From the NCBI GenBank assembly GCA_033557465.1, contig CM066045.1:133941596-134005595 (forward strand): 64,000 bases of DNA, given 5' to 3'. Each line of letters begins with the position of its first letter. The first letter of the stretch is position 1. The notes under the pieces were generated by a model that was not told the origin of the DNA, ran no database searches, and saw only the letters and a list, made by a program, of their open reading frames with translations. The translations under genes and the position numbers were made by a program. Below, in pieces: positions 44,231 through 56,079 of this stretch. Source of the DNA: Ichthyophis bannanicus (Eukaryota > Chordata > Amphibia > Gymnophiona > Ichthyophiidae).

Positions 44231-45265
44231 TCATCTCTTATCCTCTGGCAGTGTGTCAGGTTTCCTCTGCCGCCGGAGTCGTTTCTCTCCTGCAGGTGCC
44301 CGCCGCCATCTCTCCTCTACTGATGAGGACTGGTTGGCTTTGCTATTAACAGCAATTGCACTGTCCGACCACCCAGCCTGGCTCATGAATTGCTGTGCTT
44401 CTTTTAAAGTCCGAATGTAGGAGGATACTCCTTCCCTACTAAATTGTAATCCAAACGGATAGGTCCAACGGTACCTGGTCTGCTCTTCCCTCAACCGTTT
44501 GGTCAATCCAGCCAGCTCTCTCCTTTTCCGCATCGTGATGGCAGATAGGTCCGCATATATCTCAATTTTCCGATTCTCCCACGTGATCTCCGTCAACTTC
44601 CTTGCCGCATTCACTATCTCCGATTTTGTGGAATATTCATGAAAACATGCAATAATATCCCGTGGGCGCCCCTCTCTCTGCGGGCCAAGTGCTCTGTGGG
44701 CCCTCTCTATTTTCCAGCACAGTCCTGTATTTTCCACTCCAGCCTGGCCCAGTATCCACTTGCCCACCTGCTCCACCATTTTTATACAGTCCTCCTTTCC
44801 GTTGCTTTCAGGTATTCCTCGGATTCTCAGATTGGACCTACGTGCTCTATTCTCCATGTCTTCAATTTTCCTCCACATCTCCTCCTGCTCCCCCGCCAGC
44901 TCTCCATGTTTCACGCGCACCTCTTTAAGCGCACTCTCTTGCTCCTCCACTTTATTCTCGACATCCTCCAGCCTCTGTCCCACTTCCCGCACATCCATAC
45001 GCAGCTCCTCCATCCACGTCTGGGCCTCAGCTTTGAAGTGGGCCAAGTCCTGTCTGAGCGATGTAAACCACTTCTGAAGCTCCCCTTTCAGGCCAGCTAT
45101 TTCACTGGGTTGTGAGGCTTCTGTCGGCGCAGCTACTCCCTCCGGCGCTGTACTCACCGGGCTCGCACATGGCGCCGCCATTTTGCTCTTCCCCGCAGGC
45201 CCACTTTGCGTCGCTTTAAAGGCGAAAGCCTTCAGGTCTGCGGCATTCTTTTTTGCTCCCGCCAT
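44231..45265 (-). CDS. L1 ORF1p-like RNA-binding protein
   Basis: An intact frame of 344 codons. The N-terminus is Ala/Ser/Pro-rich. Residues about 65-130 form a predicted coiled coil (heptads in LKGELQKWFTSLRQDL and DVENKVEEQESALKEV). An RRM-type segment begins RRSNLRIRGIPESNG (about residue 140), then a C-terminal domain includes RPRDIIACFHEY and EITWENRKIEIYADLS. This is the L1 ORF1p order: trimerising coiled coil, RRM, C-terminal domain. It would bind L1 RNA as an RNA-protein particle. Unlike ORF2, it has no frameshift. Confidence 0.88.
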   Translation of the reverse strand: MAGAKKNAADLKAFAFKATQSGPAGKSKMAAPCASPVSTAPEGVAAPTEASQPSEIAGLKGELQKWFTSLRQDLAHFKAEAQTWMEELRMDVREVGQRLEDVENKVEEQESALKEVRVKHGELAGEQEEMWRKIEDMENRARRSNLRIRGIPESNGKEDCIKMVEQVGKWILGQAGVENTGLCWKIERAHRALGPQREGRPRDIIACFHEYSTKSEIVNAARKLTEITWENRKIEIYADLSAITMRKRRELAGLTKRLREEQTRYRWTYPFGLQFSREGVSSYIRTLKEAQQFMSQAGWSDSAIAVNSKANQSSSVEERWRRAPAGEKRLRRQRKPDTLPEDKR

Positions 45266-45466
45266 CTCCCGGAGCCCCTATCCAGCTCTGGCTCTGTTAT
45301 GGGGACGATTGCCAAGTTCCAAAAGCTTATTTAAGCAGGTAGTTAGTCTCTCTTCGACGGAGCTCCGTTCTCAGGCTACCGTCTCTGTCTGTGACGTCAT
45401 TTCCTCTGATATATGATCATTTTTTGAACTGTGAGCACAGAAGTATTTCTCTATGCCATCATCAGC

Positions 45467-45604
45467 TCTTCCTATTCGTCTCTCCGGGCCAGTCCAGAAC
45501 AGATGGGTAGTCAAATCTCCCTCCTCTAGCAACTGAGGACAGAATTCCAATTCTTTTATTGCTAGGTTACACATCGCTCCCTTGGCAACAGCAGCCAGTC
45601 TTTT
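45467..45604 (+). repeat. DIRS-E left inverted terminal repeat
   Basis: From CTTCCTATTCGTCTCTCCGG to CAACAGCAGCCAGTC; its inverse lies at 50936-51058, starting GACTGGCTGCTGTTGCCTAG. Confidence 0.9.
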
Positions 45605-45995
45605 TTGTCCTCAGCAGCTGAGATGGATGTGTGAAGATTTCTCTCCCCACCTGTTCTCTGTTATTATTCTTTATTTTTCTTATTTTATGGAAGAGTTCTC
45701 ATTGAAGAGGTAGTGCTGTGCCCTAGCAGGGTGTTTAAGCACTTGGCTCTGATTTATGTTATTTTTATACGGTAACATCAGTACTAGTAGCTGGTTAAAC
45801 GATTCAGAGTATGGGACAGAGCCTGTCTCCTCTACTCTGCTAAAGGAAATTGGTAAGAGCAGGTCTGGGGGCCCCAGTTACTATTTTCTTACCTAGTAGG
45901 CTCTTCATTTACAGGATTGCTGGCAGCGGTTTCTAAGGAGCTAGAGAGCCTATCTGTTTACCGGCGTTAGTATCAGTTATTTTTTATTTAGAGCT

Positions 45996-47607
45996 GTGCC
46001 GCGGATGTTTGCTCACCTCTCTCTGTCACTCGGTTTCTCCGGTACGGTTTCTTTTTTGAAGTTTTCCTGTGCCTTTCGGTTTTACAAAGTGCCTTCGGTG
46101 CCTGTACACTTGCTCTGCGTTATGCAGGACAATAAAGGAGATTCGCAACTCCATTCTTCTTCGCTGCAGCCGTTGGCTGAGAACACGGGAGCGGCGGCCA
46201 TCTTTGCAGCGCCTTCCGTTCCTTCTGCTCCATTGCCCAAAGCAAGTAAAAGGAAAGCGAAATCTAGTCATGTGGCAGAAGCTCATGCTCAGCCTGTGTT
46301 GCCTGTAATTTCAGAGGCGCAGGATCCTTTGCTTTCAGCTGATTTCATCCTCGCGTTTCATAGAGCTTATTTGTTAAAAAAATCTCAGGCTTCTCTTCCG
46401 GTTTTATTGGACCCTCCACAATTGGCACAGATGGGGGTTTCTAATCAATCTGCACAGATGGGGGTTTCTAATCAATCTGCATCTTGTGAAGAAGTTCCTT
46501 TAACAGATGTAAAAGAGTCTAAATTGGATTCAGTTTCTTTAGAGGCTGAGACTTTAGAGCCTGAACAAGGGGAACTTATGTCTGAGCAGGGTTTGGATTT
46601 TTGGCCCGCGGATTTAGAGGAAGGAGAGTTGGGTCCGGGTGAGGATCCAAATATCTTTAGGGTGTTTAGAAAAGAGGAGTTACCAGCTTTGATTGCACAG
46701 TCCCTTACAGCGCTAAGTATCATTCCGCAGGTGGTTCAACAAGAACCTTTGGAAGACCCCTTGCTACAGGGTTTCAAAACGGAGCAAAGATGTTTTCCTC
46801 TGCATCGGGTGATCAAACAGATGATAGAGTCTGAGTGGGAATGCCCTGAGGCTTCATTAAGAGGAGCTAGAGCTTTGACTCGGTTGTATCCTATGCCTCA
46901 AGAGGAAAAGGAGCTTCTACGTATGCCAAAGGTGGATGCACTGGTGTCTGCTGTCACCAAAAAAGCTACCATACCTGTAGAGGGGGCCGCGACTCTTAAA
47001 GACATGCAGGATCGTAGATTAGAGGGTCTGTTGAAACAGGCTTTTGATGCCAGTGCTCTGGCACTTCAAGCGTCTGTCTGTGGAGCATATGTATCCAGAG
47101 CTGTGATTAGGTGGGGCCAGCAGACCTCTGCTCCGACTGATGCAGGTGGCTCCTTCTAGTGAGGGGGCGAAATTGGAGTCGGCAGCGGCATATTTAGCAG
47201 ATGCCTTTTACGATTTGATTCGCATTTCTGCGAAGTCTATGGCTTCCATGGTTGCTGCTCGTCGTTTTCTTTGGTTACGGAATTGGACAGCAGATGCCTC
47301 CTCCAAGGCACGTCTCAGTAAACTCCCTTATAAAGGAAAGCTTCTTTTTGGAGAAGCGTTAGAGAAAATTGTTAAAGATTTAGGAGACTCCAAGGGAGGG
47401 CGTTTGCCCGAGGACCGTCCTAAATCATTTAAGCAGGGCTCCTTTACTAGGGGTCAAGGGCGAGAATTTCGCTGTTTTAGGGGAGCTCGCTTTACTCCAT
47501 ATCAGCGAGGTCCATTTCCTTTTCGGGGGCAGTCCTTTCGAGGCGCTAGAGGTTCCGGTAGAGGCTTCTTTGGAGCTCCTTCCGCTACCATTAAAAAACC
47601 GCAATGA
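45996..47607 (+). pseudogene. DIRS-E gag-like protein, one frameshift
   Basis: A first block of 387 codons to 47159 includes acidic segments (LEEGELGPGEDPNIF), a short duplication (QMGVSNQSA twice at about 46430-46475), and a segment RKEELPALIAQSL shared with DIRS-C and DIRS-G. The frame shifts near 47145; the second block (to 47607) contains AARRFLWLRNWTADASSKAR and a Gly/Arg/Phe-rich basic C-terminus (FRGARFTPYQRG), suggesting RNA binding. The start is uncertain: a later Met at 46123 is also possible. Confidence 0.75.
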
Positions 47608-49536
47608 AGCGAGGCCGGCCCAAGCGGAGTTTCCGGTGGGCGGTCGGTTACAGGAGTTTCTCTCCGCTTGGGTCGCCATTACTTCCGACAAGTGGGTACT
47701 GCAGATTATTCGCGAGGGCTATGCTCTCGAGTTCAATTGTCATCTGACCGACGCCTTCGTTTTTTCTCCGTGCGGGTCGGACACCAAAAGGAGAGCAGTC
47801 CACGACACGTTGCAGCGGTTGTTGCAGCTCCGGGCAGTGGTTCCAGTTCCATTAGACCAGTACGGCTTTGGTCGATACTCGATTTATTTTGTGGTTCCAA
47901 AAAAGGAGGGCTCTTTTCGTCCCGTGTTGGATTTAAAGCACGTGAACCGTTGCTTGCGAGTCTCTTATTTTCGAATGGAGACATTAAGGTCTGTAATCCG
48001 CTCGGTAAGGCCGAGGGAGTTCCTCTCTTCCATAGATTTGACGGAAGCTTATCTGCATATTCCTATCAAGCCAGATCATCAGCGCTTTCTTCGGTTTGCA
48101 GTACCCATGGGTCATTTTCAGTTTCGGGCCTTACCGTTCGGCCTAGCGACGGCGCCGCACACTTTCACCAAGGTACTGGTGGTGGTGGCGGCGGCGCTAC
48201 GCAGGGATGGCATTCAGGTTCATCCTTATCTGGACGACTGGTTGATTCGAGCGTCCTCGCGAGAGGAGTCGCTAAAGGCGACAGCGCAAGTAGTGTCCTG
48301 TTTGGAGAATCTAGGTTGGGTTGTGAATCAGGCCAAAAGTCGGCTGGAGCCGGTGCAGCAGCTGACTTATCTCGGAGCATTCTTCGACACGGGCCGAGGT
48401 ATGGTTCTGTTGCCTCCAGAACGAATTCGAAAGCTTCTCGCGCATGTGTCGGGGTTTTTGCTCGCAAGAGCGCCGACAGCTTGGAAGTACTTACAGTTGC
48501 TGGGGCTAATGGCAGTGGCCTTGGATTTGGTTCCATGGGCCAGAGCACACATGCGACCGCTCCAGCAAGCTCTTCTTTCGCGTTGGTCTCCACAACGGCA
48601 TCCCCTTTCTCGTTGCTTAAGCTGTCCCGATCATGTCAGGGTCAGTCTTCAGTGGTGGTTGGTTCCAGACCATCTTCAGGCGGGAGTTCCCTTAGCGCTG
48701 CCGGAATGGGTTTTGGTGACTACCGATGCCAGTCTGTCCGGTTGGGGAGCACACTGTTTGAATCACATAGCGCAAGGCTCTTGGACGGCGGAAGAGAGCC
48801 TGTGGTCCATCAATCGCCTGGAGCTGAGAACGGTGCGTCTAGTGCTGTTAGCGTTCGCAAGTCTTCTGGAGGGGAAGTCGGTGCGCATCTTCTCCGACAA
48901 TTTAGTGGTGGTCTCATACATAAATCGCCAAGGCGGGACAGGAAGTCTTCTTCTTCTGGAGGAGAGTCAACGCTTGTTTCACTGGGCGGAGTTGCACCTT
49001 TCGGCGCTCTCGGCAGCTCATGTGGCAGGAAAGGACAATGTGCAAGCGGACTATCTCAGCCGACATGTGCTAGATCCGGGAGAGTGGGAACTCAATGCCG
49101 AAGTTTTTCACGAGCTCACAATACGTTGGGATCAACCGGTAATGGATCTGATGGCAACTTTGGACAATGCAAAGGCGACTCGCTTTTTCAGCAGACGCAG
49201 GGGGAACATATGTCGGAAGGTCTCGACGGTCTGGTGCAGCCCTGGCCGTTGGGTCAACTTCTGTATGTGTTTCCTCCATGGCCGTTGGTGGGTCTCGTTG
49301 TGCAGCGAGCTGTCATGCACCAGGGTCTGTTGATTCTTGTTGCTCCAGATTGGCCTCGACGGCCTTGGTATGCCGATCTAATGCGTCTTCTAGCGGCTCC
49401 ACCGTGGAGGTTGCCCGCTCGGGCAGATTTGCTACATCAAGGGCCCGTTTGGATGCCTCAGGCGGATCGATTCTTGCTTACGGCATGGCTCTTGAAAGGC
49501 GGCGCTTGCGCCGAAAAGGTTATTCAGTTTCGGTAA
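47570..49536 (+). pseudogene. DIRS-E reverse transcriptase / RNase H, one frameshift
   Basis: A 540-codon open block begins within gag and contains RT boxes VVPKKEGSFRPVLDLKHVN, SSIDLTEAYLHIPI (motif A), LPFGLATAPHTFTK and VHPYLDDWLIRA (active site, about 48230). The connection and RNase H follow, with VTTDASLSGWGAHC, INRLELRTVRL, IFSDNLVVVSYINRQGG and NVQADYLSR. A single shift near 49190 moves the last 110 codons (ILVAPDWPRRPWYADLM) to another frame. Only this one lesion separates it from an intact frame. Confidence 0.9.
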
Positions 49537-50550
49537 TCAACACCTTGTTGCAGTCTCGTAGAAAGTCCACATCATTGGCATACATTCGGGTGTGGCGAGT
49601 TTTTGAAGCTTGGTGTTCTGATCGCCGTTTGAAAGCTCGTCTATCTTCTATTCCGGATGTTCTGGATTTTCTTCAATGCGGTCTTGAGAAAGGTCTTGCT
49701 CTGAGTACCTTAAAGGTGCAGTTAGCGGCCCTGGCAGTTTTTCGTGGGCCGGTTCGCAGACTACGTCTTTCCTTTCATCCCGATGTTCTCCGTTTTCTTA
49801 GAGCGGCTAAGCAAATTCGTCCTCCGTTTCGTCAAATTGTTCCTCCTTGGGATTTGAATTTAGTATTAGAGGCTTTAACACAGTCTCCCTTTGAGCCTCA
49901 TTCTTCACGTTCACTAAGAGAATTGTCCTGGAAGACAGCTTTTTTAGTGGCATTGTGTTCAGCTAGACACATTTGGATCTGCAGGCTCTTTCATGCCGCC
50001 CGCCTTTTCTTCAGTTTTCTGAGGAAAAAGTGGTCTTGCGTCCGGTACCGTCCTTTCTCCCGAAAGTACTCTCTGCTTTTCATGTGAATCAGTCGGTTTC
50101 GCTTCCCACTTTCGCTAGCTCGGGAGCAGATTCTGTCGATCGAGCTCTGCGGAAATTGGATATGGGTCGTGTACTTCGTAGATATCTACGGGAGACCGAG
50201 TCTTTTCGTAAGACTGATCGGTTATTTGTGTTGTTTGCAGGGCCATCTAAGGGTCAACCTGCATCCAAGGCTACCATTGCACGATGGGTAAAGCATGCAA
50301 TACGGGTTGCGTATGAAGCCAGAGGTTAAACCGGTTCCGGTAGGTCTTCGGGCTCATTCTACAAGGGGTCAAGCTACTTCGTGGGCAGAATCGGCCTTGG
50401 TTCCCCCCGGTGGATATTTGTCATGCGGCGTCATGGTCTTCTCTTCATGCCTTTTCACGTCATTATAGGTTGGATGTTCTCGCTAGGCAAGATGCGTCGG
50501 TGGGGGCTTCAGCAGTGATAGCGGGGCTCTCGGGTCCCTCCCAGGGTTAG
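49475..50550 (+). pseudogene. DIRS-E tyrosine recombinase, two frameshifts
   Basis: Overlaps the end of the RT frame. The core-binding domain reads STSLAYIRVWRVFEAWCSD and LSTLKVQLAALAVF. The first catalytic Arg in CSARH is followed by a frame change at about 49965, and the next block reads MDLQALSCRPPFLQFSEEK to a stop at 50329. A further shift gives RAHSTRGQATSWAESA (His-x-x-Arg) and, near 50455, the Tyr in FSRHYRLDVL. All motifs are present, but in three frames. Confidence 0.85.
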
Positions 50551-50564
50551 GTGCTGCTTTGGTA

Positions 50565-50690
50565 CTACCCATCTGTTCTGGACTGGCCCGGAGAGACGAA
50601 TAGGAAGGAGAAATTAGACCTTACCTGCTAATTGTCTTTCCTTGAGTTCTCTCCGGGCCAGTCCAGAACCCTCCCTATAATTTTCATTCT
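50565..50690. repeat. DIRS-E internal complementary region
   Basis: CCATCTGTTCTGGACTGGCC and its inverse GGGCCAGTCCAGAACCCTC face each other around 50628, with the 3'-extension sequence in the middle (TTACCTGCTAATTGTCTTTC). Confidence 0.85.
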
Positions 50691-50935
50691 TTATTATTAG
50701 TATTTTCTTGCGTTTCTTTTATGTCGGTTTTTTTCGGTGTTACATGAATGGAAACTTGTTTTTTGTGGTTATTGTTCATTTAAAAAAAAAAAAAATTAAA
50801 AGCCATTACTTTGGCTATTTTCCCTCTCAAGTGCTTTCGTGGTCAAGCATGAGACACAGAGCAAATTTATATACCTTCAATGGGACTCTTCCGCTGTTTT
50901 CTTCTTATTGATTTGTTATTGGCTGCTTGCTACGT

Positions 50936-51095
50936 AAAGACTGGCTGCTGTTGCCTAGGGAGCGATGTGTAACCTAGCAATAAAAGAATTGGGATTCTGT
51001 CCTCAGCTGCTAGAGGAGGGAGATTTGACTACCCATCTGTTCTGGACTGGCCCGGAGAGAACTCAAGGAAAGACAATTAGCAGGTAAGGTCTAAT
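50936..51095 (-). repeat. DIRS-E right inverted terminal repeat plus extension
   Basis: The inverse of the left end, followed by the unpaired extension AAGGAAAGACAATTAGCAGG TAAGGTC, which includes CAG|GTAAGG at 51081-51089. Confidence 0.88.
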
Positions 51096-51239
51096 TTCTC
51101 CTTTTTGCCCTTTTGTTTTTACCTTTACCTTCTGCCTGATACCTAGGACCTTTTGATGATAGCCTCAGCTGCTGCAATAGGCAACTGCTGAAGTTTGAAA
51201 AGAAAATTGGTGTTATTTTTTCTTCTCCTGTTTGCCTAG

Positions 51240-51344
51240 GAGGAATGTCATTCACTGAGCCCCGGAAGCGATTCAAGAAGCATGTTGTTCGCAATGTTGG
51301 GTTTAATGGTAAATCTTTCCGTGGAGCAAAATACAGCAATCCAG
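51240..51344 (+). CDS. Host gene, exon 5 of 5 seen
   Basis: A 105-base exon (35 codons, phase 0 both ends) between TTGCCTAG and a CAG|GTAACA donor. It reads EECHSLSPGSDSRSMLFAM and then LGLMVNLSVEQNTAIQ, a good helical-repeat pattern. A competing frame from the Met at 51246 (MSFTEPRKRF) is open to 51403 but is out of phase with exon 4 and does not look like a repeat helix. The gene continues beyond, as the exon ends in an open frame. Confidence 0.75.
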
Positions 51345-53244
51345 GTAACATGTTTCAGGTGATATCCATGATCAATGACACCCTGAATATTCAGAGCAAA
51401 TAAACTTGTGACTGCAGGAGGTAAAGGAAATATTCCTTTCACCTAGCTTGAGACATTTTTCTAAACGGGGAGAAAGCTCATCTACAATGCGTTTAGATTT
51501 ATGTTAACCAAAGACCCCTTTTGACACTGTTTTACCTTACTTTTAGCACTCTGATGTGATAGTGAGCACAAACAATAACAGTTTCTGTAAGTTCTGGGTT
51601 ATTAAAGCAAATGAAATGCAAGTATCACCTGGGTACTGTAGTAGTAAAATGAATAATAAATATCGGGGTCACTTTCAAAGGTTTAGGTGCTTAATTTTGA
51701 GTTAGGCTCCTGAATTGGCTGCTTTGAAAATTTACTCCTAAATTAAAAGTCCTAATTTTAGGATGCAGAAGAGTGGGTGGCAACAGGTATGGATCTAGGA
51801 CGGGGAAAAAATTTAAAATCCTCAGCACTAGGCTCCTAAATTAGGTTCCTAATGTAGACAAATGAATGGCAGGCTTAAATTTAAGAGCATAACATTTATG
51901 ATCCTAAATTTAGGTGAGTTTTCAGCTGAAAATTTAGGGTCCTAAGTTTGGCTGAAAATGGAGGACAAATCTAGCAACCAAGCTCAGAATTTTTTTTTAT
52001 ACGAAGCCCATTGTAAACAAGGCTGACCATGATAAAAAAAAAAATGGCACTATATGAGATACATGCCTTGAGATGCAAAACAGTTTGAAGAAATACAGCA
52101 CATAAAGGAGGAAGAAAACAAAGAAAAATTAGGAGTAAAACCCAAAGAGGAATGTAGTAGAGTCAAAAAATGGACATGCTGATGTTTACAGGTATCTAGC
52201 CAGCATGGCTGTTTTAATTTGTAAGTTGCCTATGGAACTCCTCTGTGTAAATTATAAATCCCTGAATCTGTGGTTCTATCTGCAAGGCCCCTTCTCTTCT
52301 CAGGGGTCTCCCAGAGATGACCTTCCTAAAATAATTAGTTGTTAGGAACATGTCAGTTACAGTAAATGGAGGATAGTGCGGTATAAAAGAAACTGTAAAT
52401 AAATAAATAAATAAATAAATAAATATTTACAAAAAGAAAGGCAAGTTAGTGGATGATATAGAAGGCCAAGAAAAGCATTTATAAACCCCCCAAACAAACA
52501 ACCTGCTGTCGTCTTTGTGTTACATATTATATATAGGGACAAATCATGCTTTCACTTATTATCCTTAGAAGCCTTTTTACTAAAAGTTAATGCTTGTTAA
52601 TTTCATTAACATGGGATAAGTGGTACTGCACCCATAGAAATAAAAAGGCCATGGGCACATAACACGCATTAATCCATATCCAATGGCATCACTACATTGA
52701 TCTGATATTGATTGATTGGAATGTTTTATAATAATCTCACAATTATATAGCCTATGGTACAAAGTAAGCTCACAAGTCAAACAATTTTCTTTGACTTTCC
52801 AGAGCTTGAGCAGCCAGTTATTTAGTTGAGGTCTTTACGTTTGTCCACACCTGTATACAGTATCTCTCATTCTTTCTCACAGCTCATAATGGAGGCAGTT
52901 TTCAAACGGTGTACACCGTTGTAAAAGAATATGCATATGCTTGGGCTTTACAACAGTTTTCACATGCTTTCATTTTGAAAATTGCCATGGGTACAAAACA
53001 CATGCAGTCAGTTGCACCTGCTTTTTTTGTGAGTAGAAATGTCCTTGAAATATTTGCATAAAGATTTAAAATGCAATCGATATATGTACTTTTTCTCATC
53101 TAATCTAAACAGGAATATCTCCACTCACTCTCACTAAGAGTATGTGCATTGTGAGCATATTGTATATACTTTGTGCCACTCTGGTAATTCAGAAATTCAA
53201 TAAAATTAAGTAGTCACACAAACGTGTATCCATTTCCCTGGCTT
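51345..53244. other. Intron with MITE remnants and a SINE tail
   Basis: At 51668-51965 the sequence alternates TTTAGGTGCTTAATTTTGAG and its inverse forms (CCTAAATTTAGG), pointing to a foldback MITE. At 52370-52425 there is an L2-type tail (GTGCGGTATAAAAGAAACTG then (AAAT)n). At 52894-52987 GGCAGTTTTCAAA and TTTGAAAATTGCC bound a 94-bp hairpin unit. The remainder shows nothing recognisable. Confidence 0.5.
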
Positions 53245-53515
53245 ATCCATGAAGAAAGCAGAATTGCTTTCCTGTAATGAGGGTTCTCCATGGACAGCAG
53301 GAAGTTGGAGTCACACAATCCCATTCTCCAATTCCCCATTTGAACAACATCAAAGCTATGGAATAAACTGAGGCAAGAAGAGAGCAGTCAGTAGAATGGG
53401 AACTGCTGCTTATGTCATTGAGGGTCACGGGACTCTTCTGAGCTTCATAGGACAGCAAACAGTCTGGATCTGGGCAATACCTGTGATATCACCCAAGTAT
53501 GTGGCTCCATTCCCT
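53245..53515 (+). repeat. Detached DIRS right-end remnant
   Basis: TCCTGTAATGAGGGTTCTCC and ATGGACAGCAGGAAGTTGG at the start are the inner half of a complementary region. The end (CATTCCCTTTCTGTCC) is a truncated right terminal repeat. Compare 39221-39545. Confidence 0.45.
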
Positions 53516-53519
53516 TTCT

Positions 53520-53699
53520 GTCCAACTCATCCTGCTAGACCAGTCCAGACTAGTGGATGATTTCCCCTTGACAATAGAAGATGGAGACAGAGAACCAATC
53601 AGAAGCTTTGGCAACACCCCCCTCCTTTGTTATACCCTTACTGTCCCTAGGAGTCATTTCAGTTTTTCTCTGTCTCCAGCAGTTATTGGATGTCAAACT
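53520..53699 (+). repeat. DIRS-G left end, interrupted by DIRS-F
   Basis: TCATCCTGCTAGACCAGTCC starts a left terminal repeat of the DIRS-C/E type. It is followed by GATGGAGACAGAGAACCAAT and ends at TTTTCTGTCTCCAGC-like sequence before DIRS-F begins. The body of DIRS-G is probably the sequence after 59430. Confidence 0.55.
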
Positions 53700-54112
53700 T
53701 TTCTGGGAACAAACAGGAAGTCAGTCCTCACATATGGGTGATGTCGATGCCGACAGAGCCCTGTGCAGAAGCTTCTCCTCTTCTTTCAAGAAAGCCTTTG
53801 GGAGATGCACCACGCATGCGTGGTCCGCTTCCCGTCAAAGAGTGCCATCTTGCCTCAGTCTCCTTTTTTCCATGGAGCCCACCAGACGTGTGTCTGTTTT
53901 CCCTGGAAAAAGAGGGGGTTTTTTCTTGGAAATTTTCTCTTCCTTGGTCATGTACCGGTTCCCTTTCCCGCCCCCAAGCTTGCTTGCCTCGGCATCGCAT
54001 CTCAGGTTCGTATTTTCTTTTCCTTTTCTTGTTTTTGACCTACGCAGTTTCATGCCCTTATCACTGGCAGAGCCCCAGGTTTTTGACCTCACTGGGGTCC
54101 CTTTTCCCCCAT

Positions 54113-56070
54113 GGCCTTTGCCAGTGGCTTCAAGAAGTGTGATCGGTGTTTGTGGACCATGTCCCTCACCGACATACATGACTGCTGTCTCTGTTGCCTC
54201 GGGCTGGAGCACGACCCCTTGGATTGTGGCCTCTGTAAGAGGATGTCCTTCATGGCCATTAAGAGTCATCAGTAGTAGCATGAGAAGATCTTCCAAAGGT
54301 CAGACTCTGCCCTGGAGTCTCCTGTGATGCCGCGCTCCAAGGCCCCATCCAGGACCCTAGAGCCCTGAGATGACCCTGCTACCTCTGACCGAGGCCATGG
54401 GGCCTCCGAGCGGAGCACCCCAGAGGTGGAGCACAAGAAGAATAAATCCTTGAGGACAGCCTCTGTGGACAAGTCAGGGAAGGCGGGTAAGTCCCGTACC
54501 CAGTCCCGCAGTCCACGCCGCAAGTCTGGGGGATCAGAGCAGGTGTGGCTGACCAAGGTCGCCCGAAAAGAATCATTGGTGATTGGTCTCGGACCACTGA
54601 GGCCATCCTGGTCGAGGATTCCCCCTTGTTGCAGTCAGCACTGAGCCCGAGATCTTCGGTACCTGTGCCGAAGGCTGCGGAGCCATCTCGACTGGAGATC
54701 AGAATGGTGGCCTTGAAGCACAGCTTGTCTGCCTTCATGGTCCAGCAGCGGGCCCTGATGCCTGGTTCCACTGGGTCATCTGTCTAGACCACCGAGGCTG
54801 GGGTCTCGATCTCGAGGACATCCTCGGACGTCAAGCCGATCCTCGAGCGCCATCGTCCTTGTGTTGATCCTTGACATTGGTCTCAATCTTTGGGACTGAG
54901 GACTTCCCTGATGAGTGGCCGTGGCTCCGCCCACAGTGCCTTCACGGGGCACAAATTGTCGGGCTCGGGGCCCGATCTCGCAACCCAGTCCATCCCCGAC
55001 TCCTCCACTGAATATGAGTCATACTGGGAGACTGTGATGTGTCCTCGGACCCATCTCCCTCCAAAACCTGGTGCCAGTCCCCACCCAAGGATATGACATT
55101 CCTCGACTTTGTGCGGGACTGTCAAAGGCACTGGCATTTGACACCAAGACGGAGGAGGACTCTCGCACAGAGGAACTCATGATCCTCCATTATGAGGCCC
55201 CTCCGAAAGAGGCACTTACAGTGCCCATTCCCCCGATCCTGGAGCAGCTGCTCCTCCGAAACTGGGAAACATCGGCATCAGTGCCCATCATGAGCCAATG
55301 GCTTGACTCCATGTAGCGGGTCCGCTGGAGCCCAGGCTTCCAGAAACCACAACTGCCACACAACTCCATGGTTGTGGAGTCGGCCATGCATCGGCTCAAG
55401 AGCCAAAATACGCACTCCTCGGTGCCTCCGGGTAGGGAGGCCCACACCTTGAAGGCCCTGGGCAGAGAGTGCTACCAGGGCTCGATACTCATTGGCTGGA
55501 TCTAGGCATACCAGCTGTACATGGGCATGTACCTGAGGGATCTGGCGAAGGAACTCACTAGGTTCTCGGCTGGTCTCTCCGAGGAACCCCTCCAGTGGTT
55601 CCGGAGCCTGTCCTCTGCCGTCAGAGAGTGCTCCAAATTCATGACTCGAGAAGCCTATGATAGCTCTGAGTCAGCACCTAGAGTAGCTGCAGCAGGCATC
55701 GGTGCCTGACACCGGGCTTGGCTATAGTTTTCCGACTTGGAGCAATGGGTTCAGGACAAATTGGTCGATGTCCCGTGCCAAGGAGAGAACCTCTTTGGCA
55801 AAACCATAACTGATAAGGCTGCAGAGTTAGATTCAAAGTTCCTGACAAGGACTAGGTTCTCTAAGAAGACTGTTACCCTTTCCCAACGGTAGACCCTGAG
55901 TAAAAAGCCCCCTTACTCGAAAGGAAGGGTTTACAAAAACACCCTTAGTATCAGGCCTCCCCTGCTCCCCAGCAGGGTCAGGAGGCCAAGGGACAGGGGC
56001 ATGGCCCTCATAAGCTGAAGGCTCCCAAAACTCAGGCACTGGCTCCGGCACAGCCTAGCGGGAGTTTTTG
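54113..56070 (+). pseudogene. DIRS-F gag remnant
   Basis: Near 54120 it reads ASGFKKCDRC, then HDCCLCCLGLEH and CGLCKRM: the same Cys/His cluster as the gag of DIRS-B and DIRS-D. Later blocks keep NSMVVESAMHRLKS-like sequence (about 55365) and GMYLRDLAKELTRFSAGLSE (55530), matching DIRS-B GMFLKEVTDHL. Several stops. Confidence 0.72.
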
Positions 56071-56079
56071 ACTTCTTGG

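Larger units (their letters stand above)
39956..45420 (-). mobile_element. L1-like LINE, near full length
   Basis: On the minus strand in order: about 150 bp of 5' leader (45266-45420, with TGACGTCA), ORF1 (45265-44231), a C-rich/G-rich spacer, ORF2 (43850-40081), and a 3' UTR with AATAAA near 39960. Two ORFs with an ORF1 of coiled-coil/RRM type and an APE-RT ORF2 are the L1 layout. ORF2 is frameshifted. Confidence 0.88.
45467..51095 (+). mobile_element. DIRS-E: best-preserved DIRS retrotransposon
   Basis: Both terminal repeats (45467-45604 and 50936-51095), an internal complementary region (50565-50690), and all three genes are present with only a few frame changes. It belongs to a subfamily distinct from DIRS-A/B/D/F: its ends contain CTCTCCGGGCCAGTCCAGAA, and its protein sequence differs clearly in RT and recombinase. 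It sits directly after the L1 5' end and about 150 bp before the last visible host exon. Confidence 0.92.

Noticed and set aside
47668..49536. Second long ORF overlapping the DIRS-E RT as a separate gene
   Set aside because: Up to about 49190 it is an Arg/Ser-rich shadow of the RT frame; only its last part codes, as the shifted continuation of RT/RNase H.
51246..51403. Open frame starting MSFTEPRKRF as the coding frame of the last exon
   Set aside because: It is out of phase with the preceding exon and ignores the consensus CAG|GTAACA donor; the phase-0 frame gives a better helical-repeat peptide.
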